IMG/VR virus record: IMGVR_UViG_3300047300_000022
Coordinates: 1-34,593 of that record
From: a virus
Direction: 5' to 3' (one strand)
Length of the DNA: 34,593 nucleotides
Shown: one piece after another, positions 28,945-34,593 of the stretch
Position numbering within the stretch: the first letter of the stretch is position 1
How the letters are laid out: every line of letters starts with the position of its first letter
The notes under the pieces: model-generated
The model's database searches: none
Told to the model about the DNA's origin: nothing
What the model saw: only the letters and a program-made list of their open reading frames with translations
Translations under genes and position numbers: made by a program

Positions 28945-29371
28945 ACAAAATCTCTTCTTTTATTATGACTTCAACCATTCCTATCGTTCCGTAAACCTTC
29001 TTGGCATGAAGGGAGATTACTTGGCTGTCATCCAGAAACACAATTCCATTCATCCCGTCAAATACTGCTTTGCAATAGTTGTCAATGTCACTTTTCTTTG
29101 TTGGGTGTTCCTCTCCTGATAAACAAGCCTCAGTTCTCTTTTTGCTGTAACTGGCGGGGATAGGGAGGGTTATGTAGATATAAGCCGTTACAGGGGTCGT
29201 TAAAGGCTCAGAACTGCCCATTGCAAGCCTTGATGCCTCAGAAACCTTAGTTTCGTAGTCAACAGTAGTCTTGGGGCTATAAGTTGATACGAATTTACCT
29301 CGCCTTGCAAACCTTGGGCGACCTTTGGGTACTGGTGTTCCTACAACCATGAAGTTAACTATAAATGTCAT
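28943..29371 (-). CDS. rusA: RusA-like Holliday junction resolvase
   Basis: The 142-aa protein has the RusA plan: VVGTPVPKGRPRFARR near the N-terminus, KKSDIDNYCKAVFDGMNG at 92-109 and FLDDSQV at 112-118. Metal ligands and the catalytic lysine fit E. coli RusA spacing: D95, D97, K101 and D114 or D115. It would resolve branched DNA during replication and before packaging. It overlaps the upstream gene by ATGA. Confidence 0.93.
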   Translation of the reverse strand: MTFIVNFMVVGTPVPKGRPRFARRGKFVSTYSPKTTVDYETKVSEASRLAMGSSEPLTTPVTAYIYITLPIPASYSKKRTEACLSGEEHPTKKSDIDNYCKAVFDGMNGIVFLDDSQVISLHAKKVYGTIGMVEVIIKEEIL

Positions 29372-29580
29372 TCGAGTTGCCCATCTTTAATTCTATTCAT
29401 GTATTCACGGATACGATCTCTCGCTCCACGACCATAAATTCTTTCAGCTCGTTCTAGTCTGGCACGAATCAAATCTCGATTCTTGCTAGTCTCCCAATTA
29501 CGATAGAGTTCCCTAGCTTCAGCAATCTCTAGGATTTGTCTGTCACTAGGGTTCTCTATGTTGCGTCTACTCCAAGTCAC
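29368..29580 (-). CDS. 70-aa Arg/Glu-rich hypothetical protein, GTG start
   Basis: The product (MTWSRRNIENPSDRQILEIA, then EARELYRNWETSKNRDLI) is highly charged and helical. It starts with GTG at 29580, inside the 35-aa gene (14-nt overlap), and ends in ATGA with rusA. The Arg-rich helices might bind nucleic acid. No family is recognised. Confidence 0.7.
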   Translation of the reverse strand: MTWSRRNIENPSDRQILEIAEARELYRNWETSKNRDLIRARLERAERIYGRGARDRIREYMNRIKDGQLE

Positions 29581-29674
29581 CAGTTAATTCCAATGCTTTG
29601 TTTATCAGGTGTAGTGGTACTGGTACGCCTTCACGCACCTTGTCCAGTAGTTTCATGGCTTGGTAGTAATTCAT
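29567..29674 (-). CDS. 35-aa hypothetical protein, ATGA-coupled
   Basis: ATG 29674 to TAG 29567 encodes MNYYQAMKLLDKVREGVPVP, then LHLINKALELTGDLE. Short proteins of the form LLD-VREG-P--INKALELTGDL are frequent in phage replication regions. It overlaps the replication gene by ATGA and the 70-aa gene by 14 nt. Confidence 0.72.
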   Translation of the reverse strand: MNYYQAMKLLDKVREGVPVPLHLINKALELTGDLE

Positions 29675-30390
29675 GCTTTCCTCACTACTTCTGCAATGTA
29701 TTTACGAATATGGTCTGGCATTGGAGTAGCTTTCTTTTCATCAGCCTTAATCTTTTCCAAAGCAGGGTCAGGCTCATTTGACGCAGGAACTGTGAGCCTT
29801 ATGTTGTCAGCAGGATTAGCTTTCGGTGCATTTGTGTTTCTCACCCAATTACGCCATGTAGCAAACCAATCTAGCTTTACACCTTTCTGACCAGCTTGGG
29901 CTATCCAGTAGTCCTTGAACTTGTCAAAGGTTTGAGCAGGATGAAGTTCTGGTCTTGTCTGTTTGCAGAATTCTTCCCATTCTTTTGGAAAAAGAAAATC
30001 ATTGGCGAGGCGTTTGCCGAGTGTCTTCTTCTCTCTATTTGTCTCTGTCTCTGTCTCTCTCTCTGTCTCTGGGATAGCATCTTGCTTGCACTCTGCTAGC
30101 ATACCGCTAACAACAGTAAAAAAGTTGTTATCAATCAATGGTTTAACACCATCTTTATATTCTTTTTCTGAGATATGTAATCGAAAGACTAGCTCATCTA
30201 GTGAGCCATCAAAAACACCATCTTTTGATTCACTTGCAAGCAACCAGAGCATAGGTGCTATCGCTTTGCTAGCAATAGGCAAGCGCATGAAAACTCTGTC
30301 GTTTAACAGGTCACGATGTAATTTAATCCAAGGAGGGCATCTGTCTTTGTAGTGTTGAAAGACAGCCCAATTTTTTGGCTGTAAAAGCAT
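29671..30390 (-). CDS. DnaT-like replication initiation / primosome protein
   Basis: ATG 30390 has GAGGTG upstream and gives 239 aa. The N-terminal winged-helix-like part shows PPWIKLHRDLLNDRVFMRLP and ASKAIAPMLWLLASESKDG, then LDELVFRLHISE. A charged repeat linker (ETERETETETNREKK) follows. The C-terminal part FPKEWEEFCKQTRPELHPAQ, YWIAQAGQKGVKLDW and WRNWVRNTN resembles the DNA-binding C-terminus of DnaT-like phage proteins. It would load host helicase at the phage origin. No phage helicase is seen. Confidence 0.78.
   Translation of the reverse strand: MLLQPKNWAVFQHYKDRCPPWIKLHRDLLNDRVFMRLPIASKAIAPMLWLLASESKDGVFDGSLDELVFRLHISEKEYKDGVKPLIDNNFFTVVSGMLAECKQDAIPETERETETETNREKKTLGKRLANDFLFPKEWEEFCKQTRPELHPAQTFDKFKDYWIAQAGQKGVKLDWFATWRNWVRNTNAPKANPADNIRLTVPASNEPDPALEKIKADEKKATPMPDHIRKYIAEVVRKA
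30029..30072. repeat. CT/GA-rich microsatellite in the replication gene
   Basis: The stretch is built of ctctgt and ctct units and encodes the ETERETETETNRE linker on the minus strand. Units of six keep the frame, but two-base slippage within the ctctctct run would truncate the protein. Confidence 0.85.
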
Positions 30391-30456
30391 ATTCACCTCG
30401 CACAGTCCACCCACTAACACAAAGAAACAATCGGCAGGCGGGGAGGCTCGCTTTTC

Positions 30457-30478
30457 GGTTGGGAGATCAAGCCCAACC
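30457..30478 (-). promoter_or_regulatory. 7-bp perfect hairpin in the replication-gene leader
   Basis: GGTTGGG and CCCAACC with an 8-base loop lie in the 113-bp gap between the winged-helix gene and the replication gene. No U tract follows on the minus strand (GAAAAGC). It is more likely an mRNA leader structure or protein site than a terminator. Confidence 0.5.
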
Positions 30479-30503
30479 TAGCCGTGTTTCAAAACATTGT
30501 AAC

Positions 30504-30878
30504 CTAAATCTTTTGGTTATTGGTTATACCGCTTGTAAAGTACGGATTGCCCTTGTAGAACCTTCTAGCTTGAGCAGCCATCACTCGATACTCAGCAGGA
30601 GTAAAGATACCTTTGGTGTTGCGTAAATCAAACGGGTTCAATTTACAGCGAGTTTCCTCATCATCCTTCTTTTTATGCTCAATCAGATCATCGTTTAGCG
30701 TGTACTTGGCAACCCAAGACCTACCAACCTTGACGATCTCTGTGTTCAGCTTACCTTGATATCTTAGTTTCTTTGCTGTGGACAGGACTGTAGCTTGTGG
30801 CATACCAGTTAGGTTAGCTACCTCGTGTGAGGTTAGTGGCCCATTCTGTAAGGCTTTAATTACTTGCGCTTGTGTCAT
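30504..30878 (-). CDS. Winged-helix DNA-binding protein
   Basis: The 124-aa protein has an N-terminal helix-turn-helix at about 13-43 (GPLTSHEVANLTGMPQATVL, then KKLRYQGKL), followed by a wing (EIVKVGRSWVAKYTL). A C-terminal tail has FDLRNTKGIFTPAEYRVM. Located after the divergent region and before the replication gene, it may be a transcription regulator or replication accessory, and could bind the 15-bp dyads. It is coupled by ATGA to the 59-aa gene. Confidence 0.75.
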   Translation of the reverse strand: MTQAQVIKALQNGPLTSHEVANLTGMPQATVLSTAKKLRYQGKLNTEIVKVGRSWVAKYTLNDDLIEHKKKDDEETRCKLNPFDLRNTKGIFTPAEYRVMAAQARRFYKGNPYFTSGITNNQKI

Positions 30879-31054
30879 TGGTACATTTCCTGAATGTTAA
30901 TTGGTCGGTTTAGATGGTTTTCTAGCGTTCTACAGAGGAGAGCCACAATAGCGGCATTGAAGTCCTCTGGATCGTCTACATAAGCATTAGCCATTGTGAT
31001 TGCGTAATCAAGCAATGTCTCAGCGCATTTTTGTTCAATTTGTTCGATGTCCAT
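30875..31054 (-). CDS. 59-aa acidic helical protein
   Basis: ATG 31054 to TGA 30875 encodes MDIEQIEQKCAETLLDYAIT, then NAYVDDPEDFNAAIVALLCR and a basic end. It is helical and acidic. It is the first minus-strand gene of the divergent region, and its stop overlaps the winged-helix start (ATGA). It might partner the winged-helix protein. Function unknown. Confidence 0.72.
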   Translation of the reverse strand: MDIEQIEQKCAETLLDYAITMANAYVDDPEDFNAAIVALLCRTLENHLNRPINIQEMYQ

Positions 31055-31107
31055 GATTTTACAAAAGTTGAGATGGATAGCCTAACATGGGAAAAATTAC
31101 AGTCTAT

Positions 31108-31122
31108 TAGGGTTTATCCCTA
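31108..31122. promoter_or_regulatory. Operator-like 15-bp dyad in the divergent region, copy 2
   Basis: TAGGGTTTATCCCTA has 5-bp half sites TAGGG/CCCTA around 5 bases. It sits mid-way in the 141-bp gap (31055-31195) between the divergent minus and plus early transcripts. Related copies are at 26218 and 28930. I found no convincing -35/-10 pair by eye. Confidence 0.5.
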
Positions 31123-31179
31123 TTAAATAGTCTTAAAAAGTGTGGCACATTATTCATGTGGACAATAAATAAGCCACAT

Positions 31180-31195
31180 TTAATAGGAGTTAATG
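31180..31195 (+). promoter_or_regulatory. Conserved ribosome-site leader of the plus operon
   Basis: ttaataggagttaat is identical to 26291-26305. In all four genes with this leader type AGGAG is six bases from the chosen ATG, which selects the second of two adjacent ATGs here (31196). Confidence 0.75.
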
Positions 31196-31396
31196 ATGCC
31201 GATTCTTAATGGAAAAAAGGTTGTAGACCTAGAAGTAGATGGTGTAGACAGCAGGGATTATCCAGATTTCTCTGATGCCTACTTTTCATTTGGATGCTAT
31301 GAAGATGGGACACCATTGTCAGAAGATGAGTTAAACAGACTCACCGAACTGGCAAGCGATGTTCTGTGGGAAATGGCTTATGAAAGTTTGCACTAA
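31196..31396 (+). CDS. 66-aa acidic hypothetical protein, first of plus operon
   Basis: ATG 31196 is preferred over 31193 by ribosome-site spacing. The product (MPILNGKKVVDLEVDGVDSR, DYPDFSDAYFSFGCYEDGTP) is acidic and ends with helix SEDELNRLTELASDVLWEMA. The pattern VDGVDSRDYPDFSDAYF recurs in small phage early proteins. Its stop shares a base with the next ATG (TAATG). Function unknown; a DNA-mimic or anti-host role is possible but unproven. Confidence 0.78.
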   Translation: MPILNGKKVVDLEVDGVDSRDYPDFSDAYFSFGCYEDGTPLSEDELNRLTELASDVLWEMAYESLH

Positions 31397-31578
31397 TGAA
31401 AACACTATTTCAGATTTACGCAGAAGAGTTTGCACACATTCAATACTGTTGCTATTGCATGGAAACAAAAGGTGACAGATTGACTTGTTGTGATGAAGCC
31501 GATTGGATCGAGTTTAAAGACTTAGACATCGAAGACCAAAGAGCAATCATTGATGAAGAGTTAAACGATAATTTTTAA
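31396..31578 (+). CDS. 60-aa cysteine-rich acidic protein
   Basis: The product (MKTLFQIYAEEFAHIQYCCY, CMETKGDRLTCCDEADWIEF) has CCYC and a later CC about 11 residues apart, a plausible zinc-binding treble, and a strongly acidic C-terminus. Its start overlaps the previous stop by one base. Function unknown. Confidence 0.75.
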   Translation: MKTLFQIYAEEFAHIQYCCYCMETKGDRLTCCDEADWIEFKDLDIEDQRAIIDEELNDNF

Positions 31579-31588
31579 GGAGTTAATA

Positions 31589-32191
31589 ATGGGTGTTCAT
31601 AAGAAGTTAATGCAAGCAAGAATCCTCTTGCAAAACGCACCACTTAAAAAGTCTGGTCACAACAAGTTTGCTGGCTATTCTTACTTTGAACTTGGTGATT
31701 TCATTCCAACAATCAATCAGATATTTACAGATGTAGGTCTTTGTGGTGTCGTATCTTACGACTCAGAGATTGCAAGTCTGACAATTACCGACATTGATGA
31801 TGGGACAAACATCATCATTACCTCTCCAATGGCAGAAGCCAACCTCAAGGGCTGTCATCCTATCCAGAACCTAGGGGCTGTAGAAACTTACACAAGACGA
31901 TACCTGTGGGTTACAGCAATGGAGATTGTTGAGCATGATGCTCTTGATTCTTCTGCTCCACTCAAAGAAGAGAAAGTAGTTATTAGCCCAACACAAGGCA
32001 TTGCAGACACACTACCACCAGAAGAGATGGAGTATCTGCGAGAGTTGGCTATGGAGATCATGTCTCTTGATGGTAAACAAGGACTTGAGAAGATGGAATC
32101 AGAGAACCTAGAAGCTGACCAAAAGGTTGCTTTATGGGGACTGTTACCAAGCAAAGTAAGAAGTGCAATTAAGAAAGCAAAGGAAGTTTGA
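31589..32191 (+). CDS. erf: Erf-family single-strand annealing recombinase
   Basis: The 200-aa protein shows the ERF core: [20 protein letters not shown] with [11 protein letters not shown] (about 25-55), [20 protein letters not shown] and [20 protein letters not shown] (about 74-113). The C-terminal third is Glu/Lys-rich and ends [12 protein letters not shown]. It anneals single strands in phage recombination. It has a strong AAGGAG site. It is followed closely by an SSB-like gene, a common functional pairing. Confidence 0.9.
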   Translation: MGVHKKLMQARILLQNAPLKKSGHNKFAGYSYFELGDFIPTINQIFTDVGLCGVVSYDSEIASLTITDIDDGTNIIITSPMAEANLKGCHPIQNLGAVETYTRRYLWVTAMEIVEHDALDSSAPLKEEKVVISPTQGIADTLPPEEMEYLRELAMEIMSLDGKQGLEKMESENLEADQKVALWGLLPSKVRSAIKKAKEV

Positions 32192-32192
32192 T

Positions 32193-32432
32193 ATGGAAAA
32201 ACGAGATAACTCAGGCGTTCTGTTCAAGAACGACAAAAAAGAAACAGGAAACCATCCTGATTACAAAGGTAATTTGACAGTTAATGGTCAAGACTACTGG
32301 TTGTCAGCATGGATTAAAGAGGGCAAGAGTGGAAAGTTCATGGGCTTGGCATTGTCTCCAAAAGAGCAACAAGCAAAGCCTTCTGAGCGTTCTAAAGTCA
32401 CCAATTTTGATGACGAAGACCTGCCCTTCTGA
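32193..32432 (+). CDS. SSB-like protein with acidic C-terminal tip
   Basis: ATG 32193, after AAGGAAG, gives 79 aa ([20 protein letters not shown]). The core ([34 protein letters not shown]) is a small beta domain. The end, FDDEDLPF, mimics the acidic tip of bacterial SSB (DDDIPF type) that recruits partner enzymes. The gene directly follows erf. It could be a single-strand DNA-binding protein or a mimic of the SSB tip; the fold is inferred. Confidence 0.7.
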   Translation: MEKRDNSGVLFKNDKKETGNHPDYKGNLTVNGQDYWLSAWIKEGKSGKFMGLALSPKEQQAKPSERSKVTNFDDEDLPF

Positions 32433-32491
32433 TGGTTTATGGGGGAAAGTGGGCAATAGTGCCGGACGAACATGAGTACCCCTCTTTTTAA
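32432..32491 (+). CDS. Possible 19-aa microprotein
   Basis: ATG 32432 shares a base with the SSB-like stop (TGATG) and runs to TAA 32491, encoding [19 protein letters not shown]. It fills the only gap between two operon genes, and its stop precedes the next ribosome site. It could be a coupling leader or chance. Confidence 0.4.
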   Translation: MVYGGKWAIVPDEHEYPSF

Positions 32492-32503
32492 TAGGAGTCA
32501 ATA
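32488..32503 (+). promoter_or_regulatory. Third copy of the conserved ribosome-site leader
   Basis: ttaataggagtcaat differs from the copies at 26291 and 31180 at one base. AGGAG is six bases before ATG 32504. A shortened version (ttaaggagttaat) precedes erf at 31575-31587. Confidence 0.7.
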
Positions 32504-32833
32504 ATGAGTTTAGATAAAGCATGGTTTGGTGGAGCAGTAGAGAAATTCTTTGGTTCTCCACCATTCAAATTGGTCAGAAAAAATGACCCTGTAACGAGCC
32601 ACGAAGCAGCTCAAGTAGTAGACACCCAAAAGCTAGAACAAATCGTCTATGAGGCGATTAAAGGCTTTCCTGATGGATGTATCTCAGACGAGATACTAGA
32701 GAAGTATCCGCAGTACCCATATTCCTCAATAACAGCCAGATACAAAGCGCTGTTAGACAAAGGATTCATTGAAATTACAGGAACTCGTACAGGTCGTTCT
32801 GGCAAGAAACAAAGGATTATGAAATGCAAATAA
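32504..32833 (+). CDS. Winged-helix protein with DPVTSHEAA motif
   Basis: The 109-aa protein has FKLVRKNDPVTSHEAAQVVD, a motif frequent in small phage winged-helix proteins. A helix-turn-helix follows (about 64-90, GCISDEILEKYPQYPYSSIT, then ARYKALLDKGFIEITG) with a wing rich in basic residues (TRTGRSGKKQRIM). It is a likely DNA-binding regulator of the early operon. It overlaps the next gene by 10 nt. Confidence 0.78.
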   Translation: MSLDKAWFGGAVEKFFGSPPFKLVRKNDPVTSHEAAQVVDTQKLEQIVYEAIKGFPDGCISDEILEKYPQYPYSSITARYKALLDKGFIEITGTRTGRSGKKQRIMKCK

Positions 32834-33009
32834 CACTTCCACCTCACTCAAAGATTAGCTACCCATCTGTCTCCAATAAAGAATTCAAATGGGAATCTGG
32901 TTCTGATGTCCAAGCACTATGGAAGAAACATGGATGGACTCCACCATCTGAGCGAATGATCCCACCACCACCAGAGAAGTTTCAAGAACCTTTAAGGAGA
33001 ACAAGATGA
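32824..33009 (+). CDS. 61-aa proline-rich hypothetical protein
   Basis: The product (MQITLPPHSKISYPSVSNKE) contains DVQALWKKHGWTPPSE, a pattern seen in small phage proteins, then a PPPPEK run and a basic end. It overlaps the winged-helix gene by 10 nt, and its stop is an ATGA with the MazG-like gene. It may be a protein-protein adapter; function unknown. Confidence 0.7.
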   Translation: MQITLPPHSKISYPSVSNKEFKWESGSDVQALWKKHGWTPPSERMIPPPPEKFQEPLRRTR

Positions 33010-33314
33010 GTTATGCAAATGTTGAAATGAGGATCATCCAATGGTCTGAAGCCAGAAAGATTATTCCTAATAGCAATCCAGAATCTCAGCTTCTCAAAGC
33101 TGTGTCTGAAATGGGAGAATTAGCAGATGCCACGATTAAAAAAGATCGGGAAGCGATTATTGATGCTGTTGGCGATGTTATGGTATGTCTGGTTAATTAT
33201 TGCGCTCTACAAGACCTAAATCTGGTAGACTGTATGGAAGTTGCATACGATCAGATAAAGAATCGTAGGGGTACTCTTTTACCAAACGGAGTGTTCCAGA
33301 AAGACGCTACTTAG
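33006..33314 (+). CDS. MazG-like nucleotide pyrophosphohydrolase
   Basis: The 102-aa protein has the metal-binding helices of the MazG superfamily: SEMGELADA (E35, E38) and EAIIDAVGDVMVCL (D53, D57) with a helical frame. Such enzymes cleave NTPs or alarmones such as (p)ppGpp to the monophosphate, and phage versions may delay the host starvation response or clean the dNTP pool. It is last in the plus operon and coupled by ATGA. Its stop overlaps the convergent 47-aa gene by 8 nt. Confidence 0.83.
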   Translation: MSYANVEMRIIQWSEARKIIPNSNPESQLLKAVSEMGELADATIKKDREAIIDAVGDVMVCLVNYCALQDLNLVDCMEVAYDQIKNRRGTLLPNGVFQKDAT

Positions 33315-33450
33315 CAAGTAAGTAAAGACCCACATTTGAGAATGCGTACCCTGCGTACACAATCGCCATATGTGGGTTATCTTTCCATAGCTGTTCACCA
33401 GCTATATAGGCATAAATAGCCCCTGTGAGAATAATTAGCCAGGCACTCAA
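33307..33450 (-). CDS. 47-aa two-span membrane protein, TTG start
   Basis: A frame from TTG 33450 to TAG 33307 encodes a start SAWLIILTGAIYAYIAGEQL, then WKDNPHMAIVYAGYAFSNVG and LYLLAK: two hydrophobic segments with a short polar turn. Similar tiny two-span proteins ending YA-NVGLYL occur in phages. The TTG overlaps the phosphoesterase stop (TTGA), implying coupling. An ATG is absent before the first span. It accounts for the otherwise gene-free 33315-33446. Confidence 0.65.
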   Translation of the reverse strand: MSAWLIILTGAIYAYIAGEQLWKDNPHMAIVYAGYAFSNVGLYLLAK

Positions 33451-34433
33451 AATGCACTCACATCAATCACTTCACCACGAAACTCAACCATGTCCTCGTC
33501 AAACTTATGGACAAGTTCAGGCCACAGCAATTTGCCATTAAAAAAGGTCATGACTGCAAAGCCTGACCTATGATTTGAAGGGTTTAGTTCTCCGTATGTG
33601 AACTGTGGGCCATCAGTCTCAGCAAGTGTTCCCGTATCCACACCATATCTAGTGCCGTTATAGTCATCAAATGGCGTGACTTTTAGAGAGTGCAAGTGTC
33701 CAGTTACGATTGACACACCAGCGTTAACAGTATTGTTGTGAGTGGCATGGATACCATTCTTATATCTGTGCTTAACAACTACTTGCTCGGTAGGCCAACA
33801 AGACCAACAGAATTCCCAATTAGGAATGTGGTCTGTTAACTTAAACCCATAAACATCTTTAAATTGTGGTGCGTGTTGAGCTAATCTGTTGGCAAATCTA
33901 GCATCGTGATTGCCCCATGTAAACACTAGCTTGACATTGTGTCTCTCAGCTTTAGCGGTTTCTTCGATCTCTTCAAGCGCTGCCTGACAAGCCTTTAACT
34001 CTTGAATGACAGAAGTCTGAGGAATATCAGAAGCGTCAAAACGGCTTATAGACGCACCATCAAAAGCATCTCCGTTACATATCACCGCTTTAGGTTTTAA
34101 CTCTTGGATAGCCCATAAAAGCCCTTTAAACGATGTTGAGCGTTGACTAGGAATAAAGTGAGCATCAGAGAAGACTATGACAATTCCGTCTTCAATGCCA
34201 AGGTTAACTTGTTTTAAAGGAGAAAACGACTTTGGCTTGTTTAAGTCGTATCTAGCACCACGATGGTCAGACGCATTTAGTTTGATTTTGTAGTGATCTT
34301 CAATCCATCTTCTACGCAAATAAACTGCTCTGATATTGATATTGAGATGCTCTGCTATTTTTGCCGCAGACTGTAATTCACCCCATAGTTTGATGAATTC
34401 AACATCCGTACAAGTTTCATTATGAGCGCCCAT
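33447..34433 (-). CDS. Calcineurin-like metallophosphoesterase with N-terminal HTH-like domain
   Basis: ATG 34433 (MGAHNETCTD) has AAGGA upstream and overlaps the metallopeptidase end by 14 nt; the product is 328 aa. A start at 34526 would extend through that gene and is rejected. Residues 10-50 (AAKIAEHLNINIRAVYLRRR) look like a helix-turn-helix. The phosphoesterase motifs are complete: FSDAH (88-92), NGD (120-122), WGNHD (173-177), IHATHNNT (228-235) and VTGHLH (243-248). It is probably a phosphodiesterase or nuclease acting on DNA; the substrate is not known. Confidence 0.87.
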   Translation of the reverse strand: MGAHNETCTDVEFIKLWGELQSAAKIAEHLNINIRAVYLRRRWIEDHYKIKLNASDHRGARYDLNKPKSFSPLKQVNLGIEDGIVIVFSDAHFIPSQRSTSFKGLLWAIQELKPKAVICNGDAFDGASISRFDASDIPQTSVIQELKACQAALEEIEETAKAERHNVKLVFTWGNHDARFANRLAQHAPQFKDVYGFKLTDHIPNWEFCWSCWPTEQVVVKHRYKNGIHATHNNTVNAGVSIVTGHLHSLKVTPFDDYNGTRYGVDTGTLAETDGPQFTYGELNPSNHRSGFAVMTFFNGKLLWPELVHKFDEDMVEFRGEVIDVSAF

Positions 34434-34593
34434 TTGATTCCTTGAAGAGTAATTGCTCAAGCAAGTTAATAACCCTATGCTCTTGCATTTCCACCTCTTC
34501 TTGAGAAGATTTAGGGTCTTGTGCAACAGACATCAGATCATGAAGCATCACATGGAGCAACTCATGTAAAGCCGTCTTGTCTAGGGACTCAGG
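34420..34593 (-). CDS. Metallopeptidase, C-terminal part (same gene as 1-328)
   Basis: This is the end of the 124-aa HExxH gene that crosses the contig join. Bases 34467-34593 duplicate 1-127, and 34420-34466 supply the last codons, from N110 to a TAA at 34420-34422 (VINLLEQLLFKESNGRS). The HELLH-containing part is repeated within the terminal repeat only in part. The TAA lies 14 bases into the phosphoesterase gene. Confidence 0.8.
   Translation of the reverse strand, partial: PESLDKTALHELLHVMLHDLMSVAQDPKSSQEEVEMQEHRVINLLEQLLFKESNGRS
34467..34593. repeat. Right copy of 127-bp direct terminal repeat
   Basis: This is identical to bases 1-127 and shows the contig closes on itself. The reading frame of the metallopeptidase is continuous only when one copy is removed. 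Confidence 0.95.

Noticed and set aside
31055-31195. Divergent sigma-70 promoters
   Set aside because: Promoters are expected here, but I could not find a -35/-10 pair with good spacing by eye on either strand, so only the dyad and leader are reported.
33328-33377. 8-bp inverted repeat acccacat / atgtgggt after the MazG-like gene
   Set aside because: The loop is 34 bases, there is no clear U tract, and it lies in the coding region of the 47-aa membrane protein; too weak to call a terminator.
34434-34526. Extended start of the phosphoesterase at 34526
   Set aside because: The extra 31 residues overlap the metallopeptidase frame and lack a ribosome site, while ATG 34433 has AAGGA at good spacing.
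1-34593. tRNA genes, CRISPR arrays, integrase or attachment sites, insertion sequences
   Set aside because: I looked for cloverleaf-like segments, regularly spaced repeats, tyrosine or serine recombinase motifs and transposase frames and saw none. A tRNA search program would be decisive for tRNAs.

Overview
The window looks like one complete bacteriophage genome, assembled as a closed or terminally redundant molecule. The last 127 bases (34467-34593) repeat the first 127 exactly, which gives a unique length of about 34,466 bp, and one gene (a small HExxH metallopeptidase) runs across the junction. The virion genes fit a short-tailed (podovirus-like) tailed phage: small and large terminase, a large portal, scaffold, capsid protein, a T7 gp11-like adaptor, a nozzle-like protein and three large alanine/glutamine-rich ejection-type proteins, with no tape measure, sheath or tube gene. 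An Rz/Rz1 spanin pair with a lipoprotein signal implies a Gram-negative host. The DNA is moderately AT-rich by eye. The overall look resembles environmental (aquatic) phages, but that is an inference.

Layout. From 25.7 kb leftwards, all late genes lie on the minus strand: terS, terL, portal, a collagen-like fibre, a first adhesin cassette (166-aa connector plus triple LamG protein), small genes including an FmdB-like zinc protein, scaffold, major capsid protein, a decoration-like protein, small basic and membrane proteins, adaptor, nozzle, a second adhesin cassette (183-aa connector plus glycine-rich tip), three ejection-type proteins, a run of tiny ATGA-coupled membrane genes, a lipoprotein, holin, Rz/Rz1, GH19 endolysin, the metallopeptidase, a calcineurin-like phosphoesterase and a 47-aa membrane protein. 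Two strong intrinsic terminators flank the decoration gene just after the capsid gene.

From 26 to 31 kb on the minus strand is an early or middle block: an HNH nuclease, glutaredoxin, RusA resolvase, a DnaT-like replication protein, a winged-helix protein and many small unknown genes. From 31.2 to 33.3 kb on the plus strand is a short operon with an Erf recombinase, an SSB-like protein with an acidic tip, a winged-helix protein and a MazG-like pyrophosphohydrolase. It diverges from the minus block at about 31.1 kb. I saw no integrase, DNA polymerase, helicase or RNA polymerase, so the phage probably uses the host replisome and is probably virulent (inference).

The most unusual signals are non-coding or very small. 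They include a G-quadruplex pattern and two 23-bp-period repeat pairs upstream of terS, three related 15-bp dyads in three intergenic regions, a recurrent translation leader, a 24-bp repeat joining gene ends to the next start, a GC-rich block covering the middle LamG domain, and about a dozen coupled genes shorter than 60 codons.
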